The notes: a model not told the origin generated them from the sequence alone. 64,000 bases of DNA from Streptomyces sp. NBC_01237 (GCF_035917275.1 NZ_CP108508.1:6262001-6326000); one strand, 5' to 3'; positions 41,030-51,180 are shown, numbered from the stretch's first letter. Program-made: numbers and translations.

Positions 41030-43128
41030 GGTGTGGGTGACCCTCCGGTCGGCGGGGACGGTCGCAGGACGACGATGTGCGCGGGCGTGATGCCCGGCTC
41101 TAGGCGCACATAGAAGGTCCTGCCCCAGTGGTAGGTGTCGCCGGTGAGCTCGTCGCGCACCGGTACGGTCTCGTGCCAGTCGAGGCAGAGCTCCGGCATG
41201 TCCAACGAGACCGTGGCCTCCTGGGTGTGGTGCGGGTCGAGGTTCACGACGACGAGGACGACATCCGTCCCGGAGCGCTTGCTGTACGCGATCAGCGCCT
41301 CGTTGTCGACGGTGTGGAAATGCACGTCGCGCAGCTGCTGGAGCGCGGGATGGCGGCGTCTGATCCGGTTGAGCGAGGTGATCAGCGGTGCCAGTGAACG
41401 TCCCTCGCGCTCGGCCGACTCCCAGTCGCGCGGCCGGAGTTGGTACTTCTCCGAATGCAGGTACTCCTCGCTCCCCGGACGCACCGCGGTGTTCTCGCAC
41501 AGTTCGAACCCCGCGTACACCCCCCAGGACGGGGACAGCGTGGCGGCCAGCACGGCGCGGGCCTCGAAGGCCGGACGGCCGCCGTCCTGGAGGTAACCGG
41601 GCAGGATGTCCGGGGTGTTCACGAAGAAGTTGGGGCGCATGGAGGAAGCGCTCTCGCCGGACAGCTCGGTGACGTAGTCGGTGAGCTCCTGCTTGGTGTT
41701 GCGCCAGGTGAAGTACGTATACGACTGCTGGAACCCGACCGCCCCGAGGGTCCGCATCATCGCGGGGCGGGTGAAGGCCTCGGCCAGGAAGATCACGTCG
41801 GGATCGGTGCCGTTGATGTCGGCGATCACCTTCTCCCAGAAGACCACCGGTTTCGTGTGCGGATTGTCGACGCGGAAGATCCGCACCCCGTGGTCCATCC
41901 AGAACCGCAGGATGCGCGCTGTCTCGGTGACCAGGCCGCGCAGATCCCTGTCGAAGGCGATCGGGTAGATGTCCTGGTACTTCTTCGGCGGATTCTCGGC
42001 GTACGCGATGCTGCCGTCGGGCCGGTGGTGGAACCACTCCGGGTGTTCCTCCACCCAGGGGTGGTCGGGCGAGCACTGGAGCGCGAAGTCCAGGGCGATC
42101 TCCATCCGCAGGGTGCGGGCCGTCTCGACGAAGTGGTCGAAGTCCGCCAGCGTGCCCAGCTCCGGATGGACGGCGTCGTGCCCGCCGGCCGCCGAACCGA
42201 TCGCCCAGGGCACTCCGGGGTCGTCGGGGCCGGGGGAGAGGGAGTTGTCGGGGCCCTTGCGGTGGGTGGTGCCGATGGGGTGGATCGGCGGGAGGTAGAC
42301 GACGTCGAACCCCATGGCGGCGACGGCGGGCAACCGCTCGGCTGCGGTACGGAAGGTGCCGCTGACGACGCGTGAGGTGTGCGTCGCCGCATCCGTCGCG
42401 GCTCCCGCGGTGGCCCGTGCGGCCGGTGCCGTCCGTGCCGCCGGTGCGGTGCGCGCGCCCTTGCCCCGGCCCCGCTCCACCGGTGGCTGCGCCCGCTCCG
42501 TCCTGGCCCCTTCGGAGCGCGGGAACAGCTCGTACCAGGAGCCGTACAGGGCCCGGCGGCGCTCCACGTTCAGCGGCAGCGGGCGTGAGCGGGTGACCAG
42601 TTCGCGCAGGGGGTGGCGGGCGAGCGCCTCGTCGGCCGCCGGGGTCAGGGCCGCCGCCAGCCGGGACGCGGCCGGGCGGGAGGTGTCGCGCAGCGCGTCG
42701 GCCGCGGCCAGCACCGCCTCGCGACCGTCCCGCTTCGGTACGCCGGCGGCGGCCCGCTCGTACAGATCCGCGCCCTCCGCCAGCACCAGGGCGGTGTCGA
42801 TGCCCGCCGGGATCTTGATCCGGGCGCTCCGGCGCCAGGTGGTGACCGGATCGCTCCACGCCTCGACCGTATACGTCCAGCGGCCCTCGGTGTCCGGGGT
42901 GATGTCGGCGCCCCAGCGGTCCGTGCCGGGGGCGAGTTCACGCATCGGCGTCCAGGGGCCGGTACGTCCGTTCGGGTCGCGCAGCACGGCGTTGGCAGCC
43001 ACCGCGTCATGGCCTTCGCGGAAGACGGTGGCGGTGACCTGCAAGGTCTCACCGGCAACGGCTTTCGCCGGCCTTTTGCCGCAGTCGACGAGAGGACGGA
43101 CGTCCAGGACGGGAATTCGACCGATCAT
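41026..43128 (-). CDS. glgE: Alpha-1,4-glucan:maltose-1-phosphate maltosyltransferase
   Basis: A 700-residue GH13_3 maltosyltransferase that extends alpha-1,4-glucan from maltose 1-phosphate. It has an N-terminal beta domain (about 1-110, starting [12 protein letters not shown]), a helical S region, the barrel with [13 protein letters not shown], nucleophile Asp in [11 protein letters not shown] and acid/base Glu in [12 protein letters not shown], and a C-terminal beta domain. An Ala/Arg/Pro-rich insert of about 45 residues (residues about 205-255) sits where the S. coelicolor enzyme, by memory, has only a few residues. The ATG at 43128 is used; an in-frame upstream extension to 43260 is possible. 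First gene of the glgE-treS unit. Confidence 0.96.
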   Translation of the reverse strand: MIGRIPVLDVRPLVDCGKRPAKAVAGETLQVTATVFREGHDAVAANAVLRDPNGRTGPWTPMRELAPGTDRWGADITPDTEGRWTYTVEAWSDPVTTWRRSARIKIPAGIDTALVLAEGADLYERAAAGVPKRDGREAVLAAADALRDTSRPAASRLAAALTPAADEALARHPLRELVTRSRPLPLNVERRRALYGSWYELFPRSEGARTERAQPPVERGRGKGARTAPAARTAPAARATAGAATDAATHTSRVVSGTFRTAAERLPAVAAMGFDVVYLPPIHPIGTTHRKGPDNSLSPGPDDPGVPWAIGSAAGGHDAVHPELGTLADFDHFVETARTLRMEIALDFALQCSPDHPWVEEHPEWFHHRPDGSIAYAENPPKKYQDIYPIAFDRDLRGLVTETARILRFWMDHGVRIFRVDNPHTKPVVFWEKVIADINGTDPDVIFLAEAFTRPAMMRTLGAVGFQQSYTYFTWRNTKQELTDYVTELSGESASSMRPNFFVNTPDILPGYLQDGGRPAFEARAVLAATLSPSWGVYAGFELCENTAVRPGSEEYLHSEKYQLRPRDWESAEREGRSLAPLITSLNRIRRRHPALQQLRDVHFHTVDNEALIAYSKRSGTDVVLVVVNLDPHHTQEATVSLDMPELCLDWHETVPVRDELTGDTYHWGRTFYVRLEPGITPAHIVVLRPSPPTGGSPTP

Positions 43129-43802
43129 GGAATCACCTGGGGGCTGGAGCTCGGCGTGCACGGGGTGCGGCACAAGTGCGGCGGTATGACCGCGTATGTC
43201 GCGATGATAGGGATTTGTCCTTTGTAGCTGCTCCGCTGTCGGCTGACGGGCTGTGGGCATGGCCGCTCCTGTCCGCGTTCACTCCAATGGCACTCGAACG
43301 GGGAGGAGCGCGGGGGTTCGGGCACGAAGAACGTGCACGGAGAACATGTGCGGGCCTGGTTCGGGCTGCGTACCGGGAAAGCCTTCCCCGTGTCTTCGGG
43401 AGGGCAATCCGGCGCCCGTGTTAACTACTCGGTCGTAGCCGGGCTCCCGGCGCGCGCCCCGGTGGGCGTACGGGGCCGGGGCGCCCCTGCGGATTCCGGG
43501 TACCCGCTCTGCGGCGCCACACGGCAGCCTTCCCTGTGGTGCGAAGGTCCACAAGGCCGCGTGCGGGGGTGAAATCGGCCAAACCCGCAGGTGAACGGTG
43601 AGACGGAAGAATGCGCGCGGGAACGGTGGGGCGCCTGGGGGAGGCTGCGGGGGGCGGGCGGGGCGGGAGCCGCCGGACCCGGTGAGCCGTCCGCGCGCCG
43701 TGGCTGCCGGGGACCGGCCGCCGTTAACGTCGAGGGTGACGGCGCGGCGCACACCGTGGTGCGTCCCCTCGGATTCGTACGTCCCCTGTAAAGGTGGAAT
43801 AC
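43129..43802. other. Divergent glgE/glgP intergenic region
   Basis: A 674-base gap carrying the promoters of the synthetic (glgE, leftward) and degradative (glgP, rightward) genes. It contains two tandem 13-bp units (AGAACGTGCACGG at 43328-43340 and AGAACATGTGCGG at 43341-43353; 10 of 13 bases the same) and two GTTAAC sites (near 43411 and 43723). I see no convincing gene; readings here are low-complexity or overlap the next genes. An AAGGTGGA ribosome-binding site precedes the glgP GTG. Confidence 0.5.
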
Positions 43803-46466
43803 GTGAAGGCCATTCGTCGATTCACCGTGCGTCCCGTCCTCCCCGAATCCCTGCGACCCCTCCAGGACCTCGCCCGCAATCTGCGGTGGTCCTGGCACCA
43901 CGAGACCCGAGAGCTCTTCCGCGCCGCCGATCCCGAGGGCTGGCGGCCCGCGGACTTCGACCCCGTACGTCTGCTCGACGCCATGTCCGCGGGGCGGCTC
44001 GCCGAGCTGGCCCGGGACGAGGAGTTCCTGGCCCGGCTCGCCGACGCGTCCGAGAACCTCCGGGAGTATCTGGACGGCCCCCGGTGGTACCAGAACCGGC
44101 TGGCCCAGGGCGCCGAACTGCCCGCCGCCATCGCCTACTTCTCACCCGAGTTCGGGGTGACCGCCGCCCTGCCGCAGTACTCCGGCGGACTCGGCATCCT
44201 GGCGGGCGACCACCTGAAGGCCGCCAGCGACCTCGGCGTACCGCTCATCGGGGTCGGCCTGCTCTACCGGCACGGCTACTTCCGGCAGACCCTCTCGCGC
44301 GACGGCTGGCAGCAGGAGCACTATCCGGTCCTCGACCCCAACGAACTCCCGCTCACCCTGCTCAGGGAGACCGACGGCACCCCCGCCCGAGTGGTGCTCG
44401 CCCTGCCCGGCGGGCGCAGCCTGCACGCCTGTGTATGGCTGGCCCGGGTCGGCCGCGTCCCCCTGCTGCTGCTCGACTCCGACGTCGAGGAGAACGCGCC
44501 GGGCGAACGCGATGTCACCGACCGGCTGTACGGCGGCGGCAGCGACCACCGGCTGCTCCAGGAGATGCTGCTCGGCATCGGCGGGGTGCGCGCCGTGCGC
44601 ACCTACTGCCGGCTCACCGCGACCCCGGACCCGGAGGTGTTCCACACCAACGAGGGCCACGCCGGACTCCTCGGTCTGGAACGCATCCGGGAACTCGCCG
44701 GGGAGGGACTCGACTTCGACTCAGCGCTGGAAGTGGTGCGGGCCGGCACCGTCTTCACCACGCACACCCCGGTCCCCGCCGGGATAGACCGGTTCGACCG
44801 GCAGCTGGTCGCCCGTCACTTCGGCGAGGGCGGCGAACTGCCGGGCGTCGGCGTCGAGCGGATCCTCCGGCTCGGCCGCGAGACCTACCCCGGCGGCGAG
44901 CCCGACCTCTTCAACATGGCGGTCATGGGACTGCGGCTCGCCCAGCGCGCCAACGGCGTCTCCACCCTGCACGGGGCGGTCAGCCGGGAGATGTTCTCCG
45001 GCCTGTGGCCCGGCTTCGACCCGGCCGAGGTGCCGATCACCTCGGTGACCAACGGGGTCCACGCGCCGACCTGGGTCGCCCCGGAGGTCCTGCGGCTCGG
45101 CGTCCGCCACTTCGGCGCCGACCGGACGAGGGACGCGCTGGCCGGCGGTGAGGTGGCCGGCGAGCGCCGCGCCGGTACGCCCCGGCGCTGGGACGCCGTC
45201 ACCGCCGTCCCCGACCGGGAGATCTGGGACCTGCGCCGGGTCCTGCGCGAACAGCTGGTGACCGAGGTGCGCAAGCGGCTCTACGCCTCCTGGCGCAGGC
45301 GGGGCGCCGGCACGGCCGAACTCGGCTGGATCGACGATGTCCTCGACCCGGACGTGCTGACCATCGGCTTCGCCCGCCGCGTCCCCTCGTACAAGCGGCT
45401 CACGCTGATGCTGCGCGACCGCGACCGGCTGCGGGAACTGCTGCTGCACCCGACCCGGCCGATCCAGATCGTCGTCGCGGGCAAGGCCCATCCGGCCGAC
45501 GACGGCGGGAAGCGGCTGGTCCAGGAACTGGTGCGGTTCGCCGACGACCCACGGGTGCGCCACCGCATCGTCTTCCTGCCGGACTACGGCATGGCGATGG
45601 CGCAGAAGCTCTACCCCGGATGCGACGTCTGGCTCAACAACCCGCTGCGGCCACTGGAGGCGTGCGGCACCAGCGGGATGAAGGCGGCCCTGAACGGCTG
45701 CCTCAACCTCTCGGTGCGCGACGGCTGGTGGGACGAGTGGTTCGAGCCGGACTTCGGCTGGGCGATCCCGACCGCCGACGGCTCGGCCGTCGACGAGGAC
45801 CGGCGTGACGAGCTGGAGTCCAACGCCCTCTACGCGCTGATCGAGGACCGGGTCGCGCCGCGCTTCTACGACCGGGACGGCGAGGGGCTGCCCGAGCGGT
45901 GGATCGAGATGGTCCGCCGCACCCTGGTCACCCTGGGCCCCAAGGTGCTCGCGGGGCGCATGGTGCGTGAGTATGTCGAGCGGCTCTACGCCCCCGCCGC
46001 CCGCGCCCGGCGCGCCCTGGTTCCCGAGGTGGCCCGCGAACTGGCGGACTGGAAGGCCCGCGTCCGGGCGGCCTGGCCGAAGGTCTCCGTCGACCATGTG
46101 GAGGCCGTCACCGACACCGCCGCGGGCGGCTCGGCGGAGCTGGGGTCCACGCTGGCGCTCCGGGTCCGGATCGCGCTGGGCGGGCTCGACCCGGACGACG
46201 TGGAGGTGCAGGTGGTCGCCGGGCGGGTCGATTCCGGCGACGCCATCGCGGACGCCCAGGTCTTCCCGCTGAAACCGGCGGGCGGCCACGACCTGGAGGG
46301 CCGCTGGCTGTACGAGGGACCACTGGCGCTGGACCGCACGGGGCCGTACGGCTACACCGTGCGGGTCCTGCCGGCCCACGCGCTGCTGGCCTCCGGCGCC
46401 GAACCGGGCCTGGTCGCGCTGCCGACGGAGGCGACGGGGGAGGGCGCGGGGGTGCTGATGCGCTGA
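43803..46466 (+). CDS. glgP: Alpha-glucan phosphorylase
   Basis: An 887-residue PLP-dependent phosphorylase of the bacterial/archaeal glycogen phosphorylase group (TIGR02094-type) releasing glucose 1-phosphate from alpha-glucan. The N-terminal DUF3417 region carries DLARNLRWSWHHETREL. Later motifs include FSPEFGVTAALPQYSGGLGILAGDHLKAASDLG, given here only as the pattern start FSPEFG and GDHLKAA, plus FHTNEGHAG, VFTTHTPVPAGIDRF, FNMAVMGLRLAQRANGVS, TNGVHAPTW, GFARRVPSYKR and the PLP-lysine segment GTSGMKAALNG. The GTG at 43803 is chosen over one at 43794 because of the AAGGTGGA site. It is divergent from glgE, placing glucan breakdown beside glucan synthesis. Confidence 0.95.
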   Translation: MKAIRRFTVRPVLPESLRPLQDLARNLRWSWHHETRELFRAADPEGWRPADFDPVRLLDAMSAGRLAELARDEEFLARLADASENLREYLDGPRWYQNRLAQGAELPAAIAYFSPEFGVTAALPQYSGGLGILAGDHLKAASDLGVPLIGVGLLYRHGYFRQTLSRDGWQQEHYPVLDPNELPLTLLRETDGTPARVVLALPGGRSLHACVWLARVGRVPLLLLDSDVEENAPGERDVTDRLYGGGSDHRLLQEMLLGIGGVRAVRTYCRLTATPDPEVFHTNEGHAGLLGLERIRELAGEGLDFDSALEVVRAGTVFTTHTPVPAGIDRFDRQLVARHFGEGGELPGVGVERILRLGRETYPGGEPDLFNMAVMGLRLAQRANGVSTLHGAVSREMFSGLWPGFDPAEVPITSVTNGVHAPTWVAPEVLRLGVRHFGADRTRDALAGGEVAGERRAGTPRRWDAVTAVPDREIWDLRRVLREQLVTEVRKRLYASWRRRGAGTAELGWIDDVLDPDVLTIGFARRVPSYKRLTLMLRDRDRLRELLLHPTRPIQIVVAGKAHPADDGGKRLVQELVRFADDPRVRHRIVFLPDYGMAMAQKLYPGCDVWLNNPLRPLEACGTSGMKAALNGCLNLSVRDGWWDEWFEPDFGWAIPTADGSAVDEDRRDELESNALYALIEDRVAPRFYDRDGEGLPERWIEMVRRTLVTLGPKVLAGRMVREYVERLYAPAARARRALVPEVARELADWKARVRAAWPKVSVDHVEAVTDTAAGGSAELGSTLALRVRIALGGLDPDDVEVQVVAGRVDSGDAIADAQVFPLKPAGGHDLEGRWLYEGPLALDRTGPYGYTVRVLPAHALLASGAEPGLVALPTEATGEGAGVLMR

Positions 46467-46474
46467 GCGGTCCG

Positions 46475-46562
46475 GTGCACGGACGGCGCGGACGGTGCGC
46501 GGAGGGCGCGGACGGCGCGGACGCTGCGGACGGTGCGGAAAGCGCGGACGGCACGGACGGCG
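46475..46562. repeat. Imperfect 9-bp tandem repeat after glgP
   Basis: About nine copies of a 9-bp unit close to GGCGCGGAC (variants GGTGCGGAC, GGCACGGAC, GCTGCGGAC) follow the glgP stop and run directly into the glgP terminator hairpin. Simple minisatellite. Confidence 0.8.
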
Positions 46563-46593
46563 GGGCCCGGTACCGGAGCACGGTGCCGGGCCC
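46563..46593 (+). terminator. Terminator after glgP
   Basis: GGGCCCGGTACCG (46563-46575) pairs with CGGTGCCGGGCCC (46581-46593), one mismatch in 13, with a five-base loop. Confidence 0.75.
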
Positions 46594-46634
46594 GGCGGTC
46601 ACCCGGACCGGGTTCGTGTTCTGAACGCAGAGTC

Positions 46635-46664
46635 TTGACGTGTCCATGGGATGCCTTTACGTTC
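46635..46664 (+). promoter_or_regulatory. Housekeeping-type promoter of the alginate-lyase-family gene
   Basis: A TTGACG -35 element (46635-46640) and a TACGTT -10 element (46659-46664) are separated by 18 bases, close to the streptomycete HrdB-type consensus. The transcript would begin about 95 bases before the ATG at 46766. Confidence 0.6.
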
Positions 46665-46765
46665 CTCACTCATCACAGAGTTCACAACACGGCCCAGTGT
46701 TCAAGTATGTGAAATCCCGCGTCGGGTCGCGCTGTTGAACCCCACCGCACCGGAAGGCACCCCAC

Positions 46766-47986
46766 ATGCGTACCGGCACCCTCGCCCGCGTCCTGGGCAC
46801 CGCCACCGCACTGGCCGCGCTGATCGCCACGGCCGCCGCGGCCCCGGCGGCGGCGGACAGACCCGCCGCGGCCGATGCCGTATCCGTGAAGGCCGCCGCC
46901 CCCGCCGCCTTCACCCACCCCGGCGTCCTCGTCAGCCGTCCCCAGCTCGACTTCGTACGCGAGAAGGTCCGGGCCGGCGCGCAGCCGTGGAAGGGGGCGT
47001 ACGACCAGATGCTGGCAAGCAAGTACGCCTCGCTCACCCGGACCGCCGAGCCCCGCGCCGTCGTCGAGTGCGGCTCCTACTCCGATCCCAACTACGGCTG
47101 CACCGACGAGCGCGAGGACGCCATCGCCGCGTACACGCTCTCGCTGGCCTGGTACATCGGCCAGGACGACCGGTACGCGCGCAAGGCCATCGAGATCATG
47201 GATGCCTGGTCCGGCGTGATCAAGGACCACACCAACAGCAACGCGCCCCTCCAGACCGGCTGGGCCGGCTCCTCCTGGCCGCGTGCCGCCGAGATCATCA
47301 AGTACACCTACACGAGCTGGCCGAACTCCGGCCGTTTCGGCACGATGCTGCGCGACGTGTACCTGCCGGAGGTCGCGGGCGGCTCCCGGTCCAACGGGAA
47401 CTGGGAACTGTCCATGACCGAGGCGGCGATCGGCATCGCCGTCTTCCTGGAGGACCGCGCCGCCTACGACAGAGCCGTGGCGCTGTTCCGCGGGCGGGTT
47501 CCCGCGTACATCTATGTGACCGCGGACGGCTCGCTGCCCAGGACTGCGCCCGGCAGCGGTCTGGACACCCGCGACAAGGTCATCAAGTACTGGCAGGGTC
47601 AGTCGACCTTCATGGACGGGCTGGCCCAGGAGACCTGCCGCGATCTCACCCACACCGGCTACGGCCTCTCCGCCATCTCGCACATCGCGGAGACCGGCCG
47701 CATCCAGGGACAGGACCTCTACCCCGAGGTCGCCGACCGGCTGCGGCACGCGCTGGGTCTGCACGCGAAGTACCAGCTCGGTGCGGCGGTGCCGTCCTCG
47801 CTGTGCGGCGGCACGCTCAAGGACAGGCTCGGCCCGGTCACCGAGGTCGGCTTCAACGCGCTGCACAACCGGCTGGGTTACGCCATGTCGAACACCCAGC
47901 TTCTCACCGAGCGGCAGCGGCCCGCCGCCTCCAACAACCTGTTCGTGGCCTGGGAGACCCTGACCCACGCGGACAACCCGGCCTGA
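46766..47986 (+). CDS. Secreted alginate-lyase-family protein
   Basis: A 406-residue exported protein of the alginate lyase superfamily (alpha/alpha toroid, PL38-like). The signal peptide (about 1-31, ending APAAAD) is followed by HPGVLVSRPQLDFVREKV, a domain start typical for the group. Later conserved patches are TDEREDAIAAYTLSLAWYI, NSNAPLQTGWAGSSWPRAAE, GNWELSMTEAAIGIAV and QETCRDLTHTGYGLSAISH, where the last holds likely catalytic His/Tyr residues. Three cysteines besides the signal may form a disulphide. Substrate could be alginate or other polyuronates or beta-glucuronan. It has its own promoter and terminator; an M4 protease gene converges on it. Confidence 0.82.
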   Translation: MRTGTLARVLGTATALAALIATAAAAPAAADRPAAADAVSVKAAAPAAFTHPGVLVSRPQLDFVREKVRAGAQPWKGAYDQMLASKYASLTRTAEPRAVVECGSYSDPNYGCTDEREDAIAAYTLSLAWYIGQDDRYARKAIEIMDAWSGVIKDHTNSNAPLQTGWAGSSWPRAAEIIKYTYTSWPNSGRFGTMLRDVYLPEVAGGSRSNGNWELSMTEAAIGIAVFLEDRAAYDRAVALFRGRVPAYIYVTADGSLPRTAPGSGLDTRDKVIKYWQGQSTFMDGLAQETCRDLTHTGYGLSAISHIAETGRIQGQDLYPEVADRLRHALGLHAKYQLGAAVPSSLCGGTLKDRLGPVTEVGFNALHNRLGYAMSNTQLLTERQRPAASNNLFVAWETLTHADNPA

Positions 47987-48020
47987 GCCGGCGGGGAACG
48001 ACGGGAACGACGGGAACGAC

Positions 48021-48062
48021 GGAACGGCCCGGAAGGAGTGTGAACTCCTTCCGGGCCGTTCC
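48021..48062. terminator. Bidirectional terminator, 19-bp perfect stem
   Basis: The arms 48021-48039 and 48044-48062 are exact reverse complements with a GTGA loop. Three copies of a GGGAACGAC-like 9-bp unit lie just before. It serves the convergent lyase and protease genes. Confidence 0.92.
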
Positions 48063-48071
48063 GGTGTCGTA

Positions 48072-50108
48072 CTAGAAGGTCAGCTTGAAGCTGTTGATGC
48101 GTCCGGTGTCCTGCGAGGCGATGTCCTGGACCTTGAGCTTCCAGGTGCCGTTCGCCACCTCGGACGAGGCGTTGACCGTGTAGGTCTCCACCACGTTGTC
48201 CGCGGAGTCGCTGGAGGAGGAGTTCTTCAGCCGGTAGGCGGTGCCGTCCGGGGCGACCAGGTCGATGACCACGTCACCGCGCCACGTGTGGGTGATGTCC
48301 ACGCCGACCTTGAGGGCGGCCGGAGCGTTGCCCGTACGGCCGGTGACGTTCACCGAGCTGGTGACGGCGGCGCCGTTGTCCGGGATGGCGACCGCGGTGG
48401 TGTTCTCGAAGACCACACCGCCCGGGTCACCGCCACCGGGGCGCGGGCCGACGTTGATGCCGGCCCAGGCGTTGGCCACGGCCGTGTACTCGGGGCTGGT
48501 GGCGCCGTACAGCTCACTGGCCACGGCGAGGGTGCCGGTGCGGGCAGCGGCGTAGTTCGTCGTGGAGGTGAACTTGGTGGTGAGCGCCTTGAACCAGATC
48601 TGCAGGGCCTTGTCGCGGCCGATGCCGGTCACCGGGAGACCGTCGGAGGTCGGGGAGTCGTAGTTGACCCCGTTGACCGTCTTGGCGCCGCTGCCCTCGG
48701 AGAGCAGGTAGAAGAAGTGGTTCGCCGGGCCCGAGGAGTAGTGGACGTCGATGTTGCCGAGGCCGGAGTACCAGGCGTCCTTGGACGCGCCGTCCTTGCT
48801 CGGCTTGTCCATGTAGCGCAGCGGGGTGCCGTCGCCGTTGATGTCGATCTTCTCGCCGACGAGGTAGTCGCCCTTGTCCTCGGCGGTGTTGGAGTAGAAC
48901 TCCACACCCGCGGCGAAGATGTCGGAGGTGGCCTCGTTGAGGCCGCCGGACTCACCGCTGTAGACCAGCTTGGCCGTGGCGGCGGTGACGCCGTGCGTCA
49001 TCTCGTGGGCGGCCACGTCGAGCGAGGTCAGCGGTGCGGCGTTGCCGCTGCCGTCCCCGTACGTCATGCAGAAGCAGCTGTCCTGCCAGAACGCGTTGAC
49101 GTAGTTGTTGCCGTAGTGGACGCGGGAGTACGCGCCGACACCGTCACCGCGGATGCCGGTGCGGCCGTGCACGTTCTTGTAGTAGTCCCAGGTCTCGGCC
49201 GCACCGTAGTGGGCGTCGGCCCCGGCGGTCTCGACGTTCTGCGGGGTGCTGTCGCCCCAGATGTCGTCGGAGCCGGAGAACAGCGTTCCGGTGCCGGACG
49301 AACCGTGGTTCAGGTTGTAGGTCTTGTGGTTGCCGCGGGTGGTGTCCGTCAGGGTGTACGACGGCGCGGTGCCCAGCGTGACCTGGCCGCTGTACTGGGT
49401 GTTGCCGGTGCCGTTCTCGACGGCCTGCCACTCGTAGAGCTTGGCGCCGGAGGAGGCGTCGGTGACGACGTGCAGCTCGTTCGGGGTGCCGTCGTGCTGG
49501 AGCCCGCCCACGACGGTCTCGTACGCGAGCTGCGGGGCGCCGCCGCCGGCCAGCCAGACCACCTTGCGCGGGGCCTTGCTCGCCTCGGTCTGCTTCGAGC
49601 CCTCGGCCTTCGCCGCACCGAGTGCCTGCTTCTCGGCGGCGGCCGGGGCCACGTCGGCCGAGGTGCCGACGGCCTTCAGCTGCGCGGTGGTCGCCTTCGA
49701 CGCCTTGCTGACGCTCTCGGTCTTCCCGGCCTTGGTCTCCTGCACGACCAGGTCGCCGCCGAGTACGGGCAGCCCGGCGAGGGTGCGCTCGTAGCGGGTG
49801 TGCGTGGTGCCGTCCTGGTCCTGGACGACGTCGCGGACGACGAGCTTCTCCTGGGAGCCGAGCCCGAGCGCCTTGGCGGTGTCCGCCTTGGTGGAGTTGG
49901 CCTCGCTGAGCAGCTCGGCGCGCTGGGCGGGCGAGAGCTTGACGGGGAGCGAACCGGGGTCGGCCTTGGAGGCCGCCGCCGGGGCGGCGCCGGGGGCGCT
50001 GCCGGGGGTGGCGGTCGCGGTGCCGGACTGGACTCCGACGGCGAGGAGGGCTGCTGCGGCTATCAGAGCGCCGGTCGCGGTGGCACGACGGCTGGGCGTG
50101 GATCTCAC
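48072..50108 (-). CDS. Secreted M4 (thermolysin-family) metalloprotease
   Basis: A 678-residue zinc protease precursor. Order: signal peptide (about 1-35), propeptide with FTP and PepSY regions (about 50-215), catalytic M4 domain (about 220-550) with zinc site DVAAHEMTHGVT (HExxH) and the third ligand Glu in ESGGLNEATSDIF, and a C-terminal P-type (proprotein convertase-like) beta domain (about 565-678, with VAIPDNGAAV, THTWRGDVVIDLVAP and GTWKLKVQDIASQDTG). The GTG at 50108 has an AAGGAG site upstream. The enzyme is exported and self-processed. Alone on its strand. Confidence 0.95.
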   Translation of the reverse strand: MRSTPSRRATATGALIAAAALLAVGVQSGTATATPGSAPGAAPAAASKADPGSLPVKLSPAQRAELLSEANSTKADTAKALGLGSQEKLVVRDVVQDQDGTTHTRYERTLAGLPVLGGDLVVQETKAGKTESVSKASKATTAQLKAVGTSADVAPAAAEKQALGAAKAEGSKQTEASKAPRKVVWLAGGGAPQLAYETVVGGLQHDGTPNELHVVTDASSGAKLYEWQAVENGTGNTQYSGQVTLGTAPSYTLTDTTRGNHKTYNLNHGSSGTGTLFSGSDDIWGDSTPQNVETAGADAHYGAAETWDYYKNVHGRTGIRGDGVGAYSRVHYGNNYVNAFWQDSCFCMTYGDGSGNAAPLTSLDVAAHEMTHGVTAATAKLVYSGESGGLNEATSDIFAAGVEFYSNTAEDKGDYLVGEKIDINGDGTPLRYMDKPSKDGASKDAWYSGLGNIDVHYSSGPANHFFYLLSEGSGAKTVNGVNYDSPTSDGLPVTGIGRDKALQIWFKALTTKFTSTTNYAAARTGTLAVASELYGATSPEYTAVANAWAGINVGPRPGGGDPGGVVFENTTAVAIPDNGAAVTSSVNVTGRTGNAPAALKVGVDITHTWRGDVVIDLVAPDGTAYRLKNSSSSDSADNVVETYTVNASSEVANGTWKLKVQDIASQDTGRINSFKLTF

Positions 50109-50529
50109 GCGGACTCCTTCTGCGAGGGGGGTACCGGCGGCGCTGGTGAGCCGTCCGGACAGTGCAGGCGGTGCGCAGAACGGGGGAAGAGTGTCAGCAG
50201 TTGCGTACTCGTGTCAGGACCGCGTCAACAAGTTGGCCGGAATTCGTCCGTTGCCGAAAAGGTCATGTTCGTTAAGCGGACGTTTCGCCGATCATCATCG
50301 AAATGTCGCCCGGTGCCCCTCGGGCCCGTATTCACAGGGAGCGCACAAGATTGACTTTCCGGTGTCGTGTTCGAACAACGTACGCACAAGCGGTTTCTGA
50401 CCACCTGGTGAGACCGGGTCACGCTCTGGCGCGTTCCGGACAGCGGGCCGGGTACCGGGCGGGCCGCCGGAGGCATCCCCGGACGGCCGAGGGCGCGGCG
50501 GCAGGCGTGACGGAGGGCGCTGTGGAGGG
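50109..50529. other. Intergenic region upstream of the M4 protease gene
   Basis: A 421-base gap between the protease gene and the tetR gene on the same strand. It is AT-richer than its surroundings around 50220-50400, which is where the protease promoter should lie. I could not assign a reliable -10/-35 pair and see no gene or strong hairpin. Confidence 0.45.
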
Positions 50530-51180
50530 TCAGCCGCGCTCGTCGGCGTCCGTCCCGGGCGGTACGGCCGTGAGGTAGCGGGTGAGCATGGCGACGAGTT
50601 CGTTCTCCAGACGGCGGATGTCGATGGGGTCGGGCGCGGCGACGAGCTGGTGGGTGACGAGCTCGACCGTGGCGACGATGAGCCGGGCGGCGGTGTGCGT
50701 GTCGCCGAGATGGACCTCGGGGTGACGGTCGAGCAGGTCCTGGAGATGGGTGATGCTCGCCCGCACGCTGTGGGAGATCCTCTCCAGCAGTTCGGGGGAC
50801 CGGGGCCCCTGTTCGAGCATCACGCGCAGCAGCTGCGGGTCATCGAGATGGTTCTCGGTCACGGTCCGCACGTAGGAGCGGATGAACTCCTCCAGGGAGT
50901 CGGGCAGCTCCTCGAACCGGCGGCGCTCCATGGCTGCCATCCCGGCGTCGAGGTGCCGGGTCAGCAGCTCGACGAGGATGGCGTCCTTGTTCGGGTAGTA
51001 CTGGTACAGCGAGCCGATCGAGATCCGTGCCCGCTCGGCGATCCGGTTGGTGGTCCCGGCGGCGTAGCCGTAGTCGGCGAAAACGTGAGCAGCCGCGGTG
51101 AGAATGCGCTGCCGGGTGACCTCGGCCCGCGCCTGCCGCGGCTGTTTACGTGGCTGAAGTCCGCGATGACCCGACGTCAT
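50530..51180 (-). CDS. TetR/AcrR-family transcriptional regulator
   Basis: A 216-residue TetR-family repressor. The N-terminal HTH (about 18-65) reads RQRILTAAAHVFADYGYAAG then NRIAERARISIGSLYQYYPNKDAIL. The C-terminal region is of the TetR_C type found with AcrR/AefR-like regulators. The ATG at 51180 has GGAGAGG just upstream. It is divergent from the PPOX flavoprotein gene with a near-perfect TGAG-N6-CTCA operator between them, so it very probably controls that oxidoreductase pair and itself. Confidence 0.92.
   Translation of the reverse strand: MTSGHRGLQPRKQPRQARAEVTRQRILTAAAHVFADYGYAAGTTNRIAERARISIGSLYQYYPNKDAILVELLTRHLDAGMAAMERRRFEELPDSLEEFIRSYVRTVTENHLDDPQLLRVMLEQGPRSPELLERISHSVRASITHLQDLLDRHPEVHLGDTHTAARLIVATVELVTHQLVAAPDPIDIRRLENELVAMLTRYLTAVPPGTDADERG

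Noticed and set aside
44721..46379. Minus-strand open reading frame across glgP
   Set aside because: Antisense shadow; glgP has all phosphorylase motifs on the plus strand.
48288..50354. Plus-strand open reading frame opposite the M4 protease
   Set aside because: Gly/Val/Asp/Arg-rich shadow with no domain; the protease on the other strand is certain.
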